Positions 6,745 to 16,397 are shown, numbered from the stretch's first letter. The stretch: DNA of 35,963 nucleotides from Clostridia bacterium (GCA_017623605.1 JAGAOR010000031.1:1-35963), one strand, 5' to 3'. The notes: generated by a model not told the origin, from the sequence alone. A program made the numbers and translations.

Positions 6745-7629
6745 ATGAAAAAAGGACTTATTTTAACCAACGCTTACACCAAGCTTGTGGCGTCTTTCAA
6801 CCAAGCTATCCGATTAAAAGAAGAGTTAGAACGACTCGACGTGGCAATAGACGTTTTGCGCAACGACGGTTTTTTCGCCACCGTAAACGCGCAAGGCGAC
6901 GTTGAAACTACGCTTGCCGATTACGATTTCTGCGTGTATTTAGATAAAGATAAATATATCTCGCAAATGCTTGAAAAGCGTGGCGTACGTTTATTCAATA
7001 GACATCAAGCGATCGTAGACTGCGACGATAAAATGGTTACGTTTATTCGTCTTGCAGATAACGGTATTGCTATGCCCGCCACACTCTCTGGCTTACTCTG
7101 TTTCACCCCCGAAGAAAAGGTGCGAAAAAAAACGCTTGACAAAATCGAACGAACGCTCGGCTATCCCTTAATCGCCAAGGAGTGTTTCGGCTCACTTGGC
7201 AAAAACGTTTATAAAATCGACGATCGAAGCGAGCTAGAAGCAATCGCGGAAACGCTCAAATGCAAACCGCACCTTTTTCAAAAATTTATTGCCGAGAGCG
7301 CAGGCAAAGATATACGTGTGATCGTCGTCGGCGGGAAATTTACCGCCGCTATGCTACGAAAATCGGAAACGGATTTCCGCTCGAATATTGAGCTTGGCGG
7401 GATTGGATCTCCAATCGAAATTCCCGAAAAACTTCAACGTACTTGCGAAAAGATCGCAGCTATTCTAAACCTCGATTATTGCGGCATTGATATATTACTC
7501 GAAAAAAACGACTATCTCGTTTGCGAGGTTAATTCCAACGCCTTTTTCGGCGGCATTGAAAAGGTTACGGGTGTGAACGTTGCACGATCGTATGCAGAGC
7601 ATATCATCCACGAAATTTACAAAAAATAA
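6745..7629 (+). CDS. RimK-like ATP-grasp ligase
   Basis: A 294-residue ATP-grasp enzyme of the RimK/LysX group. Members use ATP to activate a carboxylate and join it to an amine, often adding glutamate or another amino acid to a peptide or cofactor. Seen: the N-terminal pre-grasp domain (MKKGLILTNAY), IAKECFGSLGKNVYKI of the nucleotide-binding region (about residue 150), FIAESAGKDIRVIVVGGK with the family DIR motif, and the Mg-binding CGIDILL...VCEVNSNAFF near residues 248-273. The substrate cannot be told. There is no Shine-Dalgarno site, and the promoter abuts the start, so the mRNA is probably leaderless. The next gene has its own promoter. Confidence 0.88.
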   Translation: MKKGLILTNAYTKLVASFNQAIRLKEELERLDVAIDVLRNDGFFATVNAQGDVETTLADYDFCVYLDKDKYISQMLEKRGVRLFNRHQAIVDCDDKMVTFIRLADNGIAMPATLSGLLCFTPEEKVRKKTLDKIERTLGYPLIAKECFGSLGKNVYKIDDRSELEAIAETLKCKPHLFQKFIAESAGKDIRVIVVGGKFTAAMLRKSETDFRSNIELGGIGSPIEIPEKLQRTCEKIAAILNLDYCGIDILLEKNDYLVCEVNSNAFFGGIEKVTGVNVARSYAEHIIHEIYKK

Positions 7630-7670
7630 AAAAAAGCCCGAAAAAGGCTGATTATTCGCCACACAAAATC

Positions 7671-7679
7671 TGTTATGAT
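7671..7679 (+). promoter_or_regulatory. extended -10 promoter for the PRC-barrel gene
   Basis: TGTTATGAT fits an extended -10 (TGn-TATGAT). The -35 region is poor. The RBS GCGAGGTG and ATG at 7697 follow. Confidence 0.45.
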
Positions 7680-7696
7680 AATAGCGAGGTGAAATT

Positions 7697-8248
7697 ATGA
7701 AGCTTTCTCATATAATCGGTAAAAGCGTATACGCGGGCTCAAAACGTCGAGGCACGTGCCAAGGCGTAGGCGTTTCCTTAAAAAATGGAGCGGTAAAGTA
7801 TCTTTTGTGCTCCGCGGCGGGCGGACGAACGGATTTTTGTGTGAACGTTTCCGCAATCGAAGAGCTCGACGACGAAATTTATCTTTCACGCTTGCGCCCC
7901 TCTTTCCCGAAAAACGCCGCTATCGTTTCCGCGGGCTTGCCCGTATATACGGGCGAGGGCACGTTTTTGGGCAACGTTACGGATTTGGAAATGCAAGATT
8001 TTATCGCTCTTCGCGTGGAAACAGACAAAAACGAACGGCTTCCGTTTTCAAGCGTCGCGGCGTGCACGGACGCAATACTGCTTCGTAAAAAGCAACCCTA
8101 TCCTATTGGTCAACGCATACCTGCCCCTATCCTTTCGGAAATTTTTCAAAAGAACGAGCCGCTTGTAAACCGCGCGACTTTGCGGGAAGCTATAAAAAAA
8201 GGTGCGCTGATTAAGCTCACCTTATCCCTTGCCCCTTTTGAATATTAA
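7697..8248 (+). CDS. PRC-barrel-like protein
   Basis: A 183-residue cytoplasmic protein resembling tandem PRC-barrel domains. The N-terminal half (MKLSHIIGKSVYA..., about 1-75) and the second half (GLPVYTGEGTFLGNVTDLEM..., about 82-135) both show the pattern of a short beta-barrel that opens with a 'G..VY...G..LG.V.D' segment. PRC barrels occur in ribosome maturation (RimM) and in small sporulation or RNA-linked proteins; a specific role is not readable. The start has GAGGTG seven bases upstream. Its stop codon overlaps the stop of the convergent gene at 8245 by four bases, so no terminator can fit between them. Confidence 0.65.
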   Translation: MKLSHIIGKSVYAGSKRRGTCQGVGVSLKNGAVKYLLCSAAGGRTDFCVNVSAIEELDDEIYLSRLRPSFPKNAAIVSAGLPVYTGEGTFLGNVTDLEMQDFIALRVETDKNERLPFSSVAACTDAILLRKKQPYPIGQRIPAPILSEIFQKNEPLVNRATLREAIKKGALIKLTLSLAPFEY

Positions 8249-8679
8249 ACGGCGTATTTTGCTACGAGCTTTAAAAGACGTGCAAATTTTTCGTTAATCG
8301 CTGTTACTTCTTTCGCCGAAAACGTTTCCCGCTTTTGATACGCAATGAAATCGCTTTGCATTTGCCCCACCTCGATCGTTTCCGCGGGCGAAAGCGGAGC
8401 GATTTTTATTTTTTTTAACATTTCTAACGCTTGCGAAAATTCTATCGCGAGCCTTTCTTCACGTACCTCTTCCTCGCAAAACGCAAGGTTAAGCGCGGTA
8501 GATAGGCGAGTGCGTACGAACGTATTCTCTCGATCTGGCAGGGTAAACTCCACCTTGCGAAGCGGTTGCGGACGTTTTTTTCGCCGAAAAACCCGCGAGA
8601 AAAACCAAAAAATTAAAAGCCAAAAAATCCCCGACACGAGCGCGATTTTACCTATATCCAAAAGCGTCATTTCTTCCAT
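8245..8679 (-). CDS. small membrane protein downstream of addA
   Basis: A 144-residue protein I do not recognise. Seen: an acidic N-terminus, one strong membrane helix at about residues 8-28 (IGKIALVSGIFWLLIFWFFS), a very basic cytoplasmic stretch (RVFRRKKRPQPLRK), then a mostly helical, charged domain. An upstream TTG at 8712 is in frame, but GGAGG stands five bases before the ATG at 8679, which is therefore chosen. It is the third gene of the addB-addA unit, 45 bases after the addA stop, and may be co-transcribed. The C-terminal domain could be a coiled-coil interaction module; this is inference. Confidence 0.65.
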   Translation of the reverse strand: MEEMTLLDIGKIALVSGIFWLLIFWFFSRVFRRKKRPQPLRKVEFTLPDRENTFVRTRLSTALNLAFCEEEVREERLAIEFSQALEMLKKIKIAPLSPAETIEVGQMQSDFIAYQKRETFSAKEVTAINEKFARLLKLVAKYAV

Positions 8680-8724
8680 TTCTTCCTCCGACAGCTTACG
8701 GATTATAGCCAAATCGCCGCTTTT

Positions 8725-11700
8725 TTATTCGTCTACGTCCATTTGATACCCACGATAAATATTGACGATCGTACAACGCACCTTTTCGGGAGAAATTTTC
8801 AAGATTTTTGCCGCCGCAAGCTTATATAAGCGGAGCTGTAAAAGGTAATGTTCCTTGATCGAATCGGAATCGCGAACGGAATATTTATAATCTATAATTC
8901 GCACCTCGTCCTCGCTTACGGCAAGCAAGTCGATCGCACCTTGGAAAAGCATTTCCTCCGTTTTCGGCGCAGCGGCGAGGTTTTCCATACCCGCTTTTTT
9001 AGCGTACGTATCGCCGACGGGCAGGGAAACCAAAAACTGCTGTTCCTTATAAAGCCGCATATCTTTGAGCTCAAAAAATACGGGATTGGACAAAATTTCG
9101 GCAAGTTTTTCCGCCGATAAAAGCGGATCGTTTGCTTGCTGGTATTCCGCTTTTGCAAGCGCGAGAAGCGATTCTTTCGAAATCGGCTCGCCATTTTCTC
9201 CGTACAGCTTTGAAAAATCGAATTTTTCTAAAAACGCGTGATACGCAAGCCCTGCTTCTATACTCGTTTTTGCTTGTAATTTCTCCCCCTCCCAAGCAAT
9301 TTCTGCTTCGTTTTCGGTGATTTCCCGTTCATTCCAAGCCGCCACCTTACTTTCCACCCCTGAAATGAGTTCGGTTGCAGAGCTTTTCACGGGCAAATTT
9401 TCAAAACCCGAAAACGCGTATTGACCTCTGAATGCACACATAATTTTTTGCACAAGCTCCTCGTCGGGGCGGAATACGATCGCGGCGCGTTCCTGTTTGG
9501 GCAGATCGAAAATTTCGTCCTGCGTTACGTATTTTTCCCAAACGGAAAAATCGGTGAAATCGGCAAACGAGCGGGCGTAGCGCACGTCGGGCACAACGCT
9601 ACGTTCCTTAAATACCAAATGCAGAGCGTATTTCGCGCGAGTGAGTGCCACGTAAAACAAATTCAATTCGTCCGCCACCGAGCTTTCCGACTCCCGTTTT
9701 TCGTGTAAACGGCGCAACAGCGTTTCACTTTTCAACATTTTATCCGTGTCGAACGCCTTGGGAGCAAGCCCGTATTTCTCCTCTACGAGCACGTCGTTTT
9801 TATCCACGCCGCGGAAGGGCGCATTGAGATTATCCACGATTACGACGGGGTATTCCAGGCCTTTGGAGGAATGCATCGTGAGCACTTTCACCGAATCCTC
9901 GCCCCCGTTTTCGTTACATTCGATCTTATATTCCAAATCTTTCAATCGCCTTAAAAACGCGTGCACGGACGTAGCCTCGCTCGCACCCGCCTCTTCGATA
10001 AAGCGATGAATACGCCGCATACACATACCGCCGTTTTCACGCGATAAAAGCCGCGCTTCCATACGCGTATCGAGCAAAATTTTCGTGAGCAATTCGCCTG
10101 CGTCCATAACGCAAGAAAGGTTGCGAAGCTCTTCCAAATAACGGTAGAATTTTCGTAATTTATACGCGAGCAGATTTCCCTTTTCCTCCCGCTCAAACGC
10201 GTAACGTTTACACGCGCCCCTAAAAAACGCTTCCTTTGGATACGCGAGCCGTATTTCGGAAAGATCGTTCGCCGTAAGATCGCCCATAGTGGAAAGCAAC
10301 GCACTACAAAGCGGCACGTCCTGTTCGGCGTTATCAATTAGCGATAAAATATCAATTAGCGTTTTAATCTCCGCATAATCGCAAATATTCACCGCCGAAA
10401 CGGAGGTTACGGGCACACCCTCGGCGGCAAGAGAAGCGACCGTTTGCGCGATTTGCCCTTGCTTTTTACGCGAAAGCACGGCTATATCCGAATATTGCAC
10501 ACGTTTATATTCGCCCGTGTCAGGATCAAACCACCTTTTACCACGTTCCCGCTCAATGATATACCGCATAGTTTTCGCCGCCACGCTCTCTTCTCTCCCG
10601 CGCCGCCTTGCGCTTTCTTTCACCGAATATATCCCCCGCTCTTCCCGTTCCTTTTTCTCCTCCTCCGCGAGGAAATGAATCTCCACGCGACCGTCGTTCA
10701 ACGCGTACCTGCCCCCTCTCTCCATATAGGAATCAGCGGCGTAGTCCACGCTGGACGTGCGCTTCGTCATAGCGAGCGAGAATTGGGAATTGACGCAATC
10801 GAGCACCGCGTCGGAGCTTCGGAAATTGTTCGTCATATGCAAGCTGTTTCCCGCGCCCGCCTCAAATTCCCGTTGTTTTTCCACAAAGAATTTCGATTTA
10901 CTGCCACGGAAACCATAGATCGACTGCTTCACGTCGCCCACCAAGAACAAATTTTCTCCCCCGATTGCGGAAACGATTGCCTCCTGCACGGGATTTACGT
11001 CCTGATATTCATCTACGAAAACGTAGCGGTATTTTTGCCGTGTTTCCTTTTGCACTTCTTGATCTTTTAATAGCGCAAGGGCTTTATGCTCCAAATCGTT
11101 ATAATCAAGCACGCCGCGTTCCGTCTTGATCGCCTCGTATTTCTCGTCGAAGCGGAGCAAATATTTAGCAAGCGCACTTGCCGTTTTTCCTGAAACGAGG
11201 AAGCTTTTCAATTCTTCTTCCCGCGCTTTCGTATCGCAAAGTTCTTCGTAGATTTTGCCAATTTTGCCTTTGATCGCGGCAAGAATTTCCAACCTACTCT
11301 TTTTCTCGTCGTCGTCCTTTTTGCTCGATCTCACGATCGTAAATTTCGGCTTTCCCTGCCCACAAGCCGCGAAGTAGTCCGGAGCGGCAATCAATGTTTT
11401 CAAGGCGGCTTCCATTTCCCCGACAAGGGCTTTTTGCCCGTCGCTACCGTTTACGTCAAAATACGTTTTCTGTTCTTCTAAAAGCGGCAGATAATACGCG
11501 CATTTTTCTTTTAAAATCGCCAAAAGATCAGCGCAAACGAGCTCGAACGTTGCCTCCGTATAAGCGCCCGATCTCTCTAAATATTCTCGATAATCCGCGC
11601 GATTTCGGAGCTGTTCGTAAGTCGTTAAAAAGATTTTACGCAAGGTGTTATCACTCTTTTTTCGCCAATACACGGACAAAAGATGCAAAAACGCTTCGTC

Positions 11701-12153
11701 CTTTTCCTCGTACGCCTCGTCGAAAAGCTCGTCGAGCGCTTCGTTTTTAAGAGCCGTACCCTCTGCGTCGTCACCGCCGATCACGCGAAAAGCATTATCA
11801 ATGCCCGCTTTATAGAAATTAGCGCGAAGAAGCTTGGAGCAAAAGGAATGAATGGTTGAAATATCCGCTGTCGGAACTTCGCCGAGTTGTTTTTTGAGCA
11901 AGGCGCGCTTTTCACCCGTCGTTTCGGGCGCGTTGATCGCGGCTATTAAGGCCTTGCAGAGCTTTTCTTTCATCTGCGAAGCCGCTTTTTTTGTGAACGT
12001 AACGGCTAAAATTTCACTTACGTCCGTACACGACTTGATCAATCGAATAATTTTTTCGATCATTACCGTCGTTTTACCGCTACCCGCCGAAGCAGAAACG
12101 ATCGTTTTGCCGCTAGCCTCGATCGCTTCAAGCTGTTCTCTTGTAAACGCCAT
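8725..12153 (-). CDS. addA: ATP-dependent helicase/nuclease subunit A (AddA)
   Basis: The 1142-residue helicase-nuclease subunit of AddAB (RexAB), which resects double-strand DNA ends for RecA-dependent repair. Seen: UvrD-type motif I SASAGSGKT (residues 20-28), motif II VDEYQDVNP, motif III LVGDVKQSIYGFRGS, motifs V and VI VKVLTMHSSKGLEYP and FYVALTRAKYALHLVF, then the C-terminal RecB-family nuclease with AYHAFLEKFDF, a GAIDLL Asp and the catalytic IIDYKYS. The frame is open upstream to 12285 inside addB, but the ATG at 12153 has GGAGG seven bases before it and starts the family N-terminus MAFTREQLEAI. It begins one base after the addB stop, so the two are translationally linked. B. subtilis AddA is about 1230 residues. 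Confidence 0.97.
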   Translation of the reverse strand: MAFTREQLEAIEASGKTIVSASAGSGKTTVMIEKIIRLIKSCTDVSEILAVTFTKKAASQMKEKLCKALIAAINAPETTGEKRALLKKQLGEVPTADISTIHSFCSKLLRANFYKAGIDNAFRVIGGDDAEGTALKNEALDELFDEAYEEKDEAFLHLLSVYWRKKSDNTLRKIFLTTYEQLRNRADYREYLERSGAYTEATFELVCADLLAILKEKCAYYLPLLEEQKTYFDVNGSDGQKALVGEMEAALKTLIAAPDYFAACGQGKPKFTIVRSSKKDDDEKKSRLEILAAIKGKIGKIYEELCDTKAREEELKSFLVSGKTASALAKYLLRFDEKYEAIKTERGVLDYNDLEHKALALLKDQEVQKETRQKYRYVFVDEYQDVNPVQEAIVSAIGGENLFLVGDVKQSIYGFRGSKSKFFVEKQREFEAGAGNSLHMTNNFRSSDAVLDCVNSQFSLAMTKRTSSVDYAADSYMERGGRYALNDGRVEIHFLAEEEKKEREERGIYSVKESARRRGREESVAAKTMRYIIERERGKRWFDPDTGEYKRVQYSDIAVLSRKKQGQIAQTVASLAAEGVPVTSVSAVNICDYAEIKTLIDILSLIDNAEQDVPLCSALLSTMGDLTANDLSEIRLAYPKEAFFRGACKRYAFEREEKGNLLAYKLRKFYRYLEELRNLSCVMDAGELLTKILLDTRMEARLLSRENGGMCMRRIHRFIEEAGASEATSVHAFLRRLKDLEYKIECNENGGEDSVKVLTMHSSKGLEYPVVIVDNLNAPFRGVDKNDVLVEEKYGLAPKAFDTDKMLKSETLLRRLHEKRESESSVADELNLFYVALTRAKYALHLVFKERSVVPDVRYARSFADFTDFSVWEKYVTQDEIFDLPKQERAAIVFRPDEELVQKIMCAFRGQYAFSGFENLPVKSSATELISGVESKVAAWNEREITENEAEIAWEGEKLQAKTSIEAGLAYHAFLEKFDFSKLYGENGEPISKESLLALAKAEYQQANDPLLSAEKLAEILSNPVFFELKDMRLYKEQQFLVSLPVGDTYAKKAGMENLAAAPKTEEMLFQGAIDLLAVSEDEVRIIDYKYSVRDSDSIKEHYLLQLRLYKLAAAKILKISPEKVRCTIVNIYRGYQMDVDE

Positions 12154-12154
12154 A

Positions 12155-15100
12155 TTACGCCTCCTTTCCCTCGCGCGTCTTTCTCGCGATCTCCGCGATC
12201 TGCGGTGGATCAATCGTAGGCTCTTCCCGAGCCGCGCACGCGTCGCGGTTGAAGCCGCACATACCGCCGTATTTGCAATATTCACAGCTTTTTCCGTACG
12301 GCGTGGGCGCGATATACCCCTCTTTCAGTTCCTTGCTTCCTTGTCTTGCGGCAAACACCGAATAATCGAGAAAATCGCGAAACACGTCCTCCGACATCAC
12401 GCGCTTACTCCTCGTATTTTTCAAGCTCGCGGGGAAAAATTCGCTTTGTTTTTCTTCCGTCAGCGTCTTATCACCACAAAGAAGCGCTTCCGTGTCGCCG
12501 TTCAAAAAGCCTTTCATTTGGAATTTACCGCTTTCCGATTCGTCGTAATTGATTGAAGCGGGGAAATAAAACACCCCGGCAGGTATGCGTTCACCCTTAA
12601 TTGCGGACATATAAAGCTCCATTTGAAGCTTTCTGCCCGTGTAATAGGAAAGCGCCTTATCGTCGATCGCGCCCGTTTTATAATCAATCACGCGCAGATA
12701 TTTTTCCGTGCCGTCCACACGGTCGATTTTTCCTTTCAGCGTTTCCGTGGAAACGTTTTTTTCCGTTTCCTCTACTTCGAAATTGGAATAAACGATCTGA
12801 CGATACGCCGCCACCGCTACGTCCGCGCCCTCTTTTAATAATTTTTCCGTAAACACCGCGCCCGAAGCCGTATCCGATTGCGCGGAATATACGGGATTTT
12901 TCAAAATTTCCGCACCTGTTTGTAAGGCGTAAGCGTACATTTCTTCTTCCGATTGAATTTCGGCAGCTCGCCAAGCCGTTTTTTCCAAAAGCTCGTGAAT
13001 AAAATTACCCGTATCCACCGCAAGCACGGCGGTTTCTTCACGCTCTTTTAATTTTAAGCCCCGCTCGACGAAATTTTTGAACGGACAAGTGAAATACGCC
13101 TCCAAAGCAGTCGGAGAAATTTTTCCGTCTTTGAAAAACAGTTCTTCGCCGCGTTCAACGGATACCTGCTCCTTATCTTCCATTAAATAGTCGTCCTTTT
13201 TTTGCACCCCCAACTTATCAAGCGCGGTGTAGATTGAGGAATATTTCACGTTATTTCTCTCTCGCGTTTTGCCGCGCGTTTGTTCGTATGCGCCCTTTTC
13301 GGCGAGCAATCTTCGAACGGCGGGCGCAGGCGCGGAGCAGGCGTAAGGGAATTCCTCCGCACGCAAATTCTTTTCGTGCGGAATATCCGCAAACGCCGCG
13401 TTTACGTAGCGGAAAATATCACTCAACGCAGGTTCGCTACCGTCGGCAGAAAGCGGATACGTTAAATGCAATTCGTCTAAAAACGTGCATAAATTTAAGC
13501 ACACGCTTTCGCGAGAGCGTAAATTTACCTCCGCGACCGTCGGTTCTAAAAGCGTTTTCACTTGGGCAAGTCTTGCAATCTCTTTATCGGATACGATCGC
13601 TGCGTCAACCGCCACGCTCGGCACGTCTTCCGTCAATCCCAAAGCAAACAATACGCGCACCTTTTCAATGCGGCTATCTTGCACACTTCCCACGAATACC
13701 GCGTCCGATTTTAAAGGTATGAGCGAGATCTCCGTCGCGTCCAAGCCGTCTTGTAAAATCGCCGCAAATTCTGCCACCGTCAATTCGCGCTTGTCTGTGA
13801 GCATTTCCGCTTCACCGAGTACTTTATCCAGCGCGCGGTAGATCTGCGAAAGATAGCCCTTATGCGAAACGTCGGACAGATTTTCCTCTAACGTTTTCAA
13901 TCGCGCTTCCGCGTTGAAATCGGTTAATATTTTCCGAATGGCTTCGCAATATTCCTTTCCCTTGGCTCGTGCTTTTACGCCCTGCGTTGCCGCTAACAAA
14001 CGGGCTCTCGCATCCGTTAATTTTTCTCTATCGAAAGCCTTTTCTATCAGTTCCCCTTCCTTAATTTCACGCTTCGCGCCGCCCCTGTAATTGGCGTATT
14101 TTAAAAGATAATTGCGGTATTCGTCGCTTTCTCCAAAGAAAGGATTTTGTGCGAGTGATTGTACGGCAGAGGGCGCGTATTTTTCTTTGACCACGCGCAA
14201 ACAATCGAGTAAAAAAGCAGACAACGGATGCCGTTTGAGTGAACGCTTCTCGTCGATAAAATAAGGCAAGCCGTATTCGTGGAGCGCGCGCTTGATTGTG
14301 AGGGAATACGCCGCAACGTCGGGAACGAGCACGGCAAAATCACGGTATCGAAGCGCAGAATTTTCCTGCATTGCACGCTTGATTTGTACGGCGACGTATT
14401 CCGCTTCCCCCATTTTATCCTCCGCCTCAAAAATGCGAATCTTGTCCGTTTGCGCACGCGGCTTTCCCGTCGTTTCGGGATTAAAAAGACTTTTGCGAAG
14501 TGTTTCCGCCTCGCCGTCGAGAGGTGCGCCAAGAGGCAAAACCTTTGTTTTTCCAAATTCGTTACAAACATTTAAAAAAGATTGCAACGCGCGGTTGGTA
14601 TAGATCTCTTCCTCTCCTGCGCAAAATACGCCGATTACGTTCTTTGCGCTTTTGAGCGTAGCACGAACCGCGCTAATCGCTTGCGCCGTGAATGACGAAA
14701 AACAAAGAAAAAACACGTTGGTATCTTGCAGGGTTTCATCCGCCTCAATCCGCGCGGGAAGCAGGGATAAATAGCGGCTTTCGTCCAGATACCCCCTCGT
14801 TTTCAAAAAATCTTGATACCCCTCGTAAATGCGAGCAAGATCGCCAATCTTCTTTTTGAGCGCGCCGTTTTCAAGCTGCGTCGCGCTATCTTTAAGCGTT
14901 TCGGGCGTAATCTCGGAGGAGGAAAATTGCGCAAGCGTTTCGTAAATACACTTGGCGTTATTCCCCACGCCCGCAGCGGTAGTAAAACATTCGAGCGCGT
15001 TTTCGCGTTGAAGCCTCGTCATCACGTCGCCTACCGCCATAACCGAGCCCTGTTTACTGATCGTTTTTTCGTCCGTTTTCAAAAACCGCGCAAAAGTGGA

Positions 15101-15277
15101 AACGGTTGAGCGGAACGTACCCCCCGTCGCGTTTACGAGGGCTCTTTCTGCAATCAGCGTTAAACGGTCCTCGCAGAATATCAAATTGTGCCCGCCTTGC
15201 TTTTCAAGCGCGGCGGCATACGCGGACATCGCTTCCATACACTCGGAAAGCGTGTAAGCCGTGAGTATCGTACGCAT
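12155..15277 (-). CDS. addB: ATP-dependent nuclease subunit B (AddB/RexB type)
   Basis: The 1040-residue partner of AddA. Seen: an inactive UvrD-like fold over the N-terminal two thirds, then a C-terminal RecB-family nuclease (GKIDRVDG...RVIDYKTGA). Four cysteines match the AddB iron-sulfur site that clasps the nuclease: one in AYFTCPFKNF and three in CEYCKYGGMC. The N-terminus lacks the Walker A sequence (GRSGSGKT) of B. subtilis AddB, so the protein is closer to streptococcal RexB. The start ATG has AAGGAGA close upstream and an extended -10 box just ahead of it (15296-15304). It is the first gene of addB-addA-8245. Confidence 0.95.
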   Translation of the reverse strand: MRTILTAYTLSECMEAMSAYAAALEKQGGHNLIFCEDRLTLIAERALVNATGGTFRSTVSTFARFLKTDEKTISKQGSVMAVGDVMTRLQRENALECFTTAAGVGNNAKCIYETLAQFSSSEITPETLKDSATQLENGALKKKIGDLARIYEGYQDFLKTRGYLDESRYLSLLPARIEADETLQDTNVFFLCFSSFTAQAISAVRATLKSAKNVIGVFCAGEEEIYTNRALQSFLNVCNEFGKTKVLPLGAPLDGEAETLRKSLFNPETTGKPRAQTDKIRIFEAEDKMGEAEYVAVQIKRAMQENSALRYRDFAVLVPDVAAYSLTIKRALHEYGLPYFIDEKRSLKRHPLSAFLLDCLRVVKEKYAPSAVQSLAQNPFFGESDEYRNYLLKYANYRGGAKREIKEGELIEKAFDREKLTDARARLLAATQGVKARAKGKEYCEAIRKILTDFNAEARLKTLEENLSDVSHKGYLSQIYRALDKVLGEAEMLTDKRELTVAEFAAILQDGLDATEISLIPLKSDAVFVGSVQDSRIEKVRVLFALGLTEDVPSVAVDAAIVSDKEIARLAQVKTLLEPTVAEVNLRSRESVCLNLCTFLDELHLTYPLSADGSEPALSDIFRYVNAAFADIPHEKNLRAEEFPYACSAPAPAVRRLLAEKGAYEQTRGKTRERNNVKYSSIYTALDKLGVQKKDDYLMEDKEQVSVERGEELFFKDGKISPTALEAYFTCPFKNFVERGLKLKEREETAVLAVDTGNFIHELLEKTAWRAAEIQSEEEMYAYALQTGAEILKNPVYSAQSDTASGAVFTEKLLKEGADVAVAAYRQIVYSNFEVEETEKNVSTETLKGKIDRVDGTEKYLRVIDYKTGAIDDKALSYYTGRKLQMELYMSAIKGERIPAGVFYFPASINYDESESGKFQMKGFLNGDTEALLCGDKTLTEEKQSEFFPASLKNTRSKRVMSEDVFRDFLDYSVFAARQGSKELKEGYIAPTPYGKSCEYCKYGGMCGFNRDACAAREEPTIDPPQIAEIARKTREGKEA

Positions 15278-15295
15278 AAAAATCTCCTTTTTTCT

Positions 15296-15304
15296 ATTAT
15301 ACCA
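15296..15304 (-). promoter_or_regulatory. promoter for the addBA operon
   Basis: The minus strand reads TGGTATAAT, a perfect -10 with TGn extension. No good -35 is seen. The predicted start falls within or just before the AAAGGAGA site, so the leader is only about 12 bases. Confidence 0.6.
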
Positions 15305-15365
15305 TATCTAATACGAAAATTTCAGCTTTTTTTCACAAGAAATTTCGGGAAATTGCGATTTTATT

Positions 15366-15394
15366 TTTACAAATTCAAAATTATGTGCTATAAT
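15366..15394 (+). promoter_or_regulatory. promoter for the lipoprotein gene
   Basis: TTTACA (15366-15371), 17-base spacer ending in TGC, TATAAT (15389-15394). It diverges from the addB promoter. Confidence 0.8.
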
Positions 15395-15437
15395 AATATA
15401 GTAAACTCGATTTTTTATCAAAAAAAGGTGAAATATT

Positions 15438-16382
15438 ATGAAACACGGAAATAAAATTTTATCCGCACTTGCCTTGCTTCTGTGTGCGACGACACTAACG
15501 GCTTGCGCGGGTATGAACGAAAAAGTAACGTTTAAGGAATATTGGTTCGAAGACTCGAACGTAACGCCCTCAACCGTTTTGGAAACGCTTGAATACGACG
15601 TGGAATTTAAAAAAGCTTCGTCGATCAACGACGGCTATACCGTCGATTATAAAAACGGCGTATATACGACCAAATTAACCTTGGAGGGCGACGTATACCG
15701 CTACGAAACCACGCTGAATATTAACGCGGTGTTTACCGTAGGTTCTCAAACGGTTACTAAAAACGATTCGATCGTAACGTGGGTGGATTTTAAAAAGACG
15801 GCAAAATTACAACCGATCTCTTCCCACAAGGAATTTATCAACCATTCCCCTACCAACGGAGGCTCAACGATTGAAACGTGTTATATGGAATACGATTACA
15901 CCGTCGATACCACCTACGATGAAAACGCCTTGGGCGGAAAAACGAAAATTGTGAACAACGCCACGCAAAAAACGCAGGAAAAGACGTTTACCGTCGAGGA
16001 TAAGTATACCTGCCTCGACAACGAACAACTTTTGTTCGCGCTTCGTGGGTTATCACAATCGACTTCCACCGCTTCCATCTCGGTATACGCGCCCTTTTCA
16101 GGCGTCGTGCAAGCGATTCGTTTGAACTATTCTTCTTTGAAAAAAGGCACGGAATTTGCATTCGAAAAGAACGGCGTTTCGAGCAAGCAGGTCGTCAATT
16201 ATTATCCCGTGAGCGTAGCGATCAACGCGCAGTTCCCCGGTGCAACGCAAACCGTTTGGATTGCAGAAACGGGTAACGCGCAATCGAACGTTTTCAGAAA
16301 CGTGATCCTGCAATTAGAAACCCCTTTATCTTATAATCTCGGTTCGCTCATTTATAAGCTGAAATCTGCCAACTTTATTTAA
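15438..16382 (+). CDS. putative lipoprotein
   Basis: A 314-residue secreted lipoprotein of unknown function. Seen: a basic N-terminus, a hydrophobic signal (about residues 7-20) and lipobox LTAC with Cys23 as the lipid-modified residue. The mature part is rich in Thr, Asn, Tyr and Val and looks all-beta, with no enzyme motif that I can identify. The start has AAGGTGA upstream. It is a single-gene unit with a strong promoter (15366-15394) and a terminator shared with the convergent esterase (16398-16428). Confidence 0.85.
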   Translation: MKHGNKILSALALLLCATTLTACAGMNEKVTFKEYWFEDSNVTPSTVLETLEYDVEFKKASSINDGYTVDYKNGVYTTKLTLEGDVYRYETTLNINAVFTVGSQTVTKNDSIVTWVDFKKTAKLQPISSHKEFINHSPTNGGSTIETCYMEYDYTVDTTYDENALGGKTKIVNNATQKTQEKTFTVEDKYTCLDNEQLLFALRGLSQSTSTASISVYAPFSGVVQAIRLNYSSLKKGTEFAFEKNGVSSKQVVNYYPVSVAINAQFPGATQTVWIAETGNAQSNVFRNVILQLETPLSYNLGSLIYKLKSANFI

Positions 16383-16397
16383 TTTGGAATAAATACC

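Noticed and set aside
7630..7652. Terminator of the ATP-grasp gene
   Set aside because: Only a 4-base-pair stem (AGCC/GGCT), and no T-run on the plus strand.
12153..12285. Longer N-terminus for AddA
   Set aside because: It lies inside addB, is an unnatural Arg-rich sequence, and the ATG at 12153 has a perfect GGAGG site.
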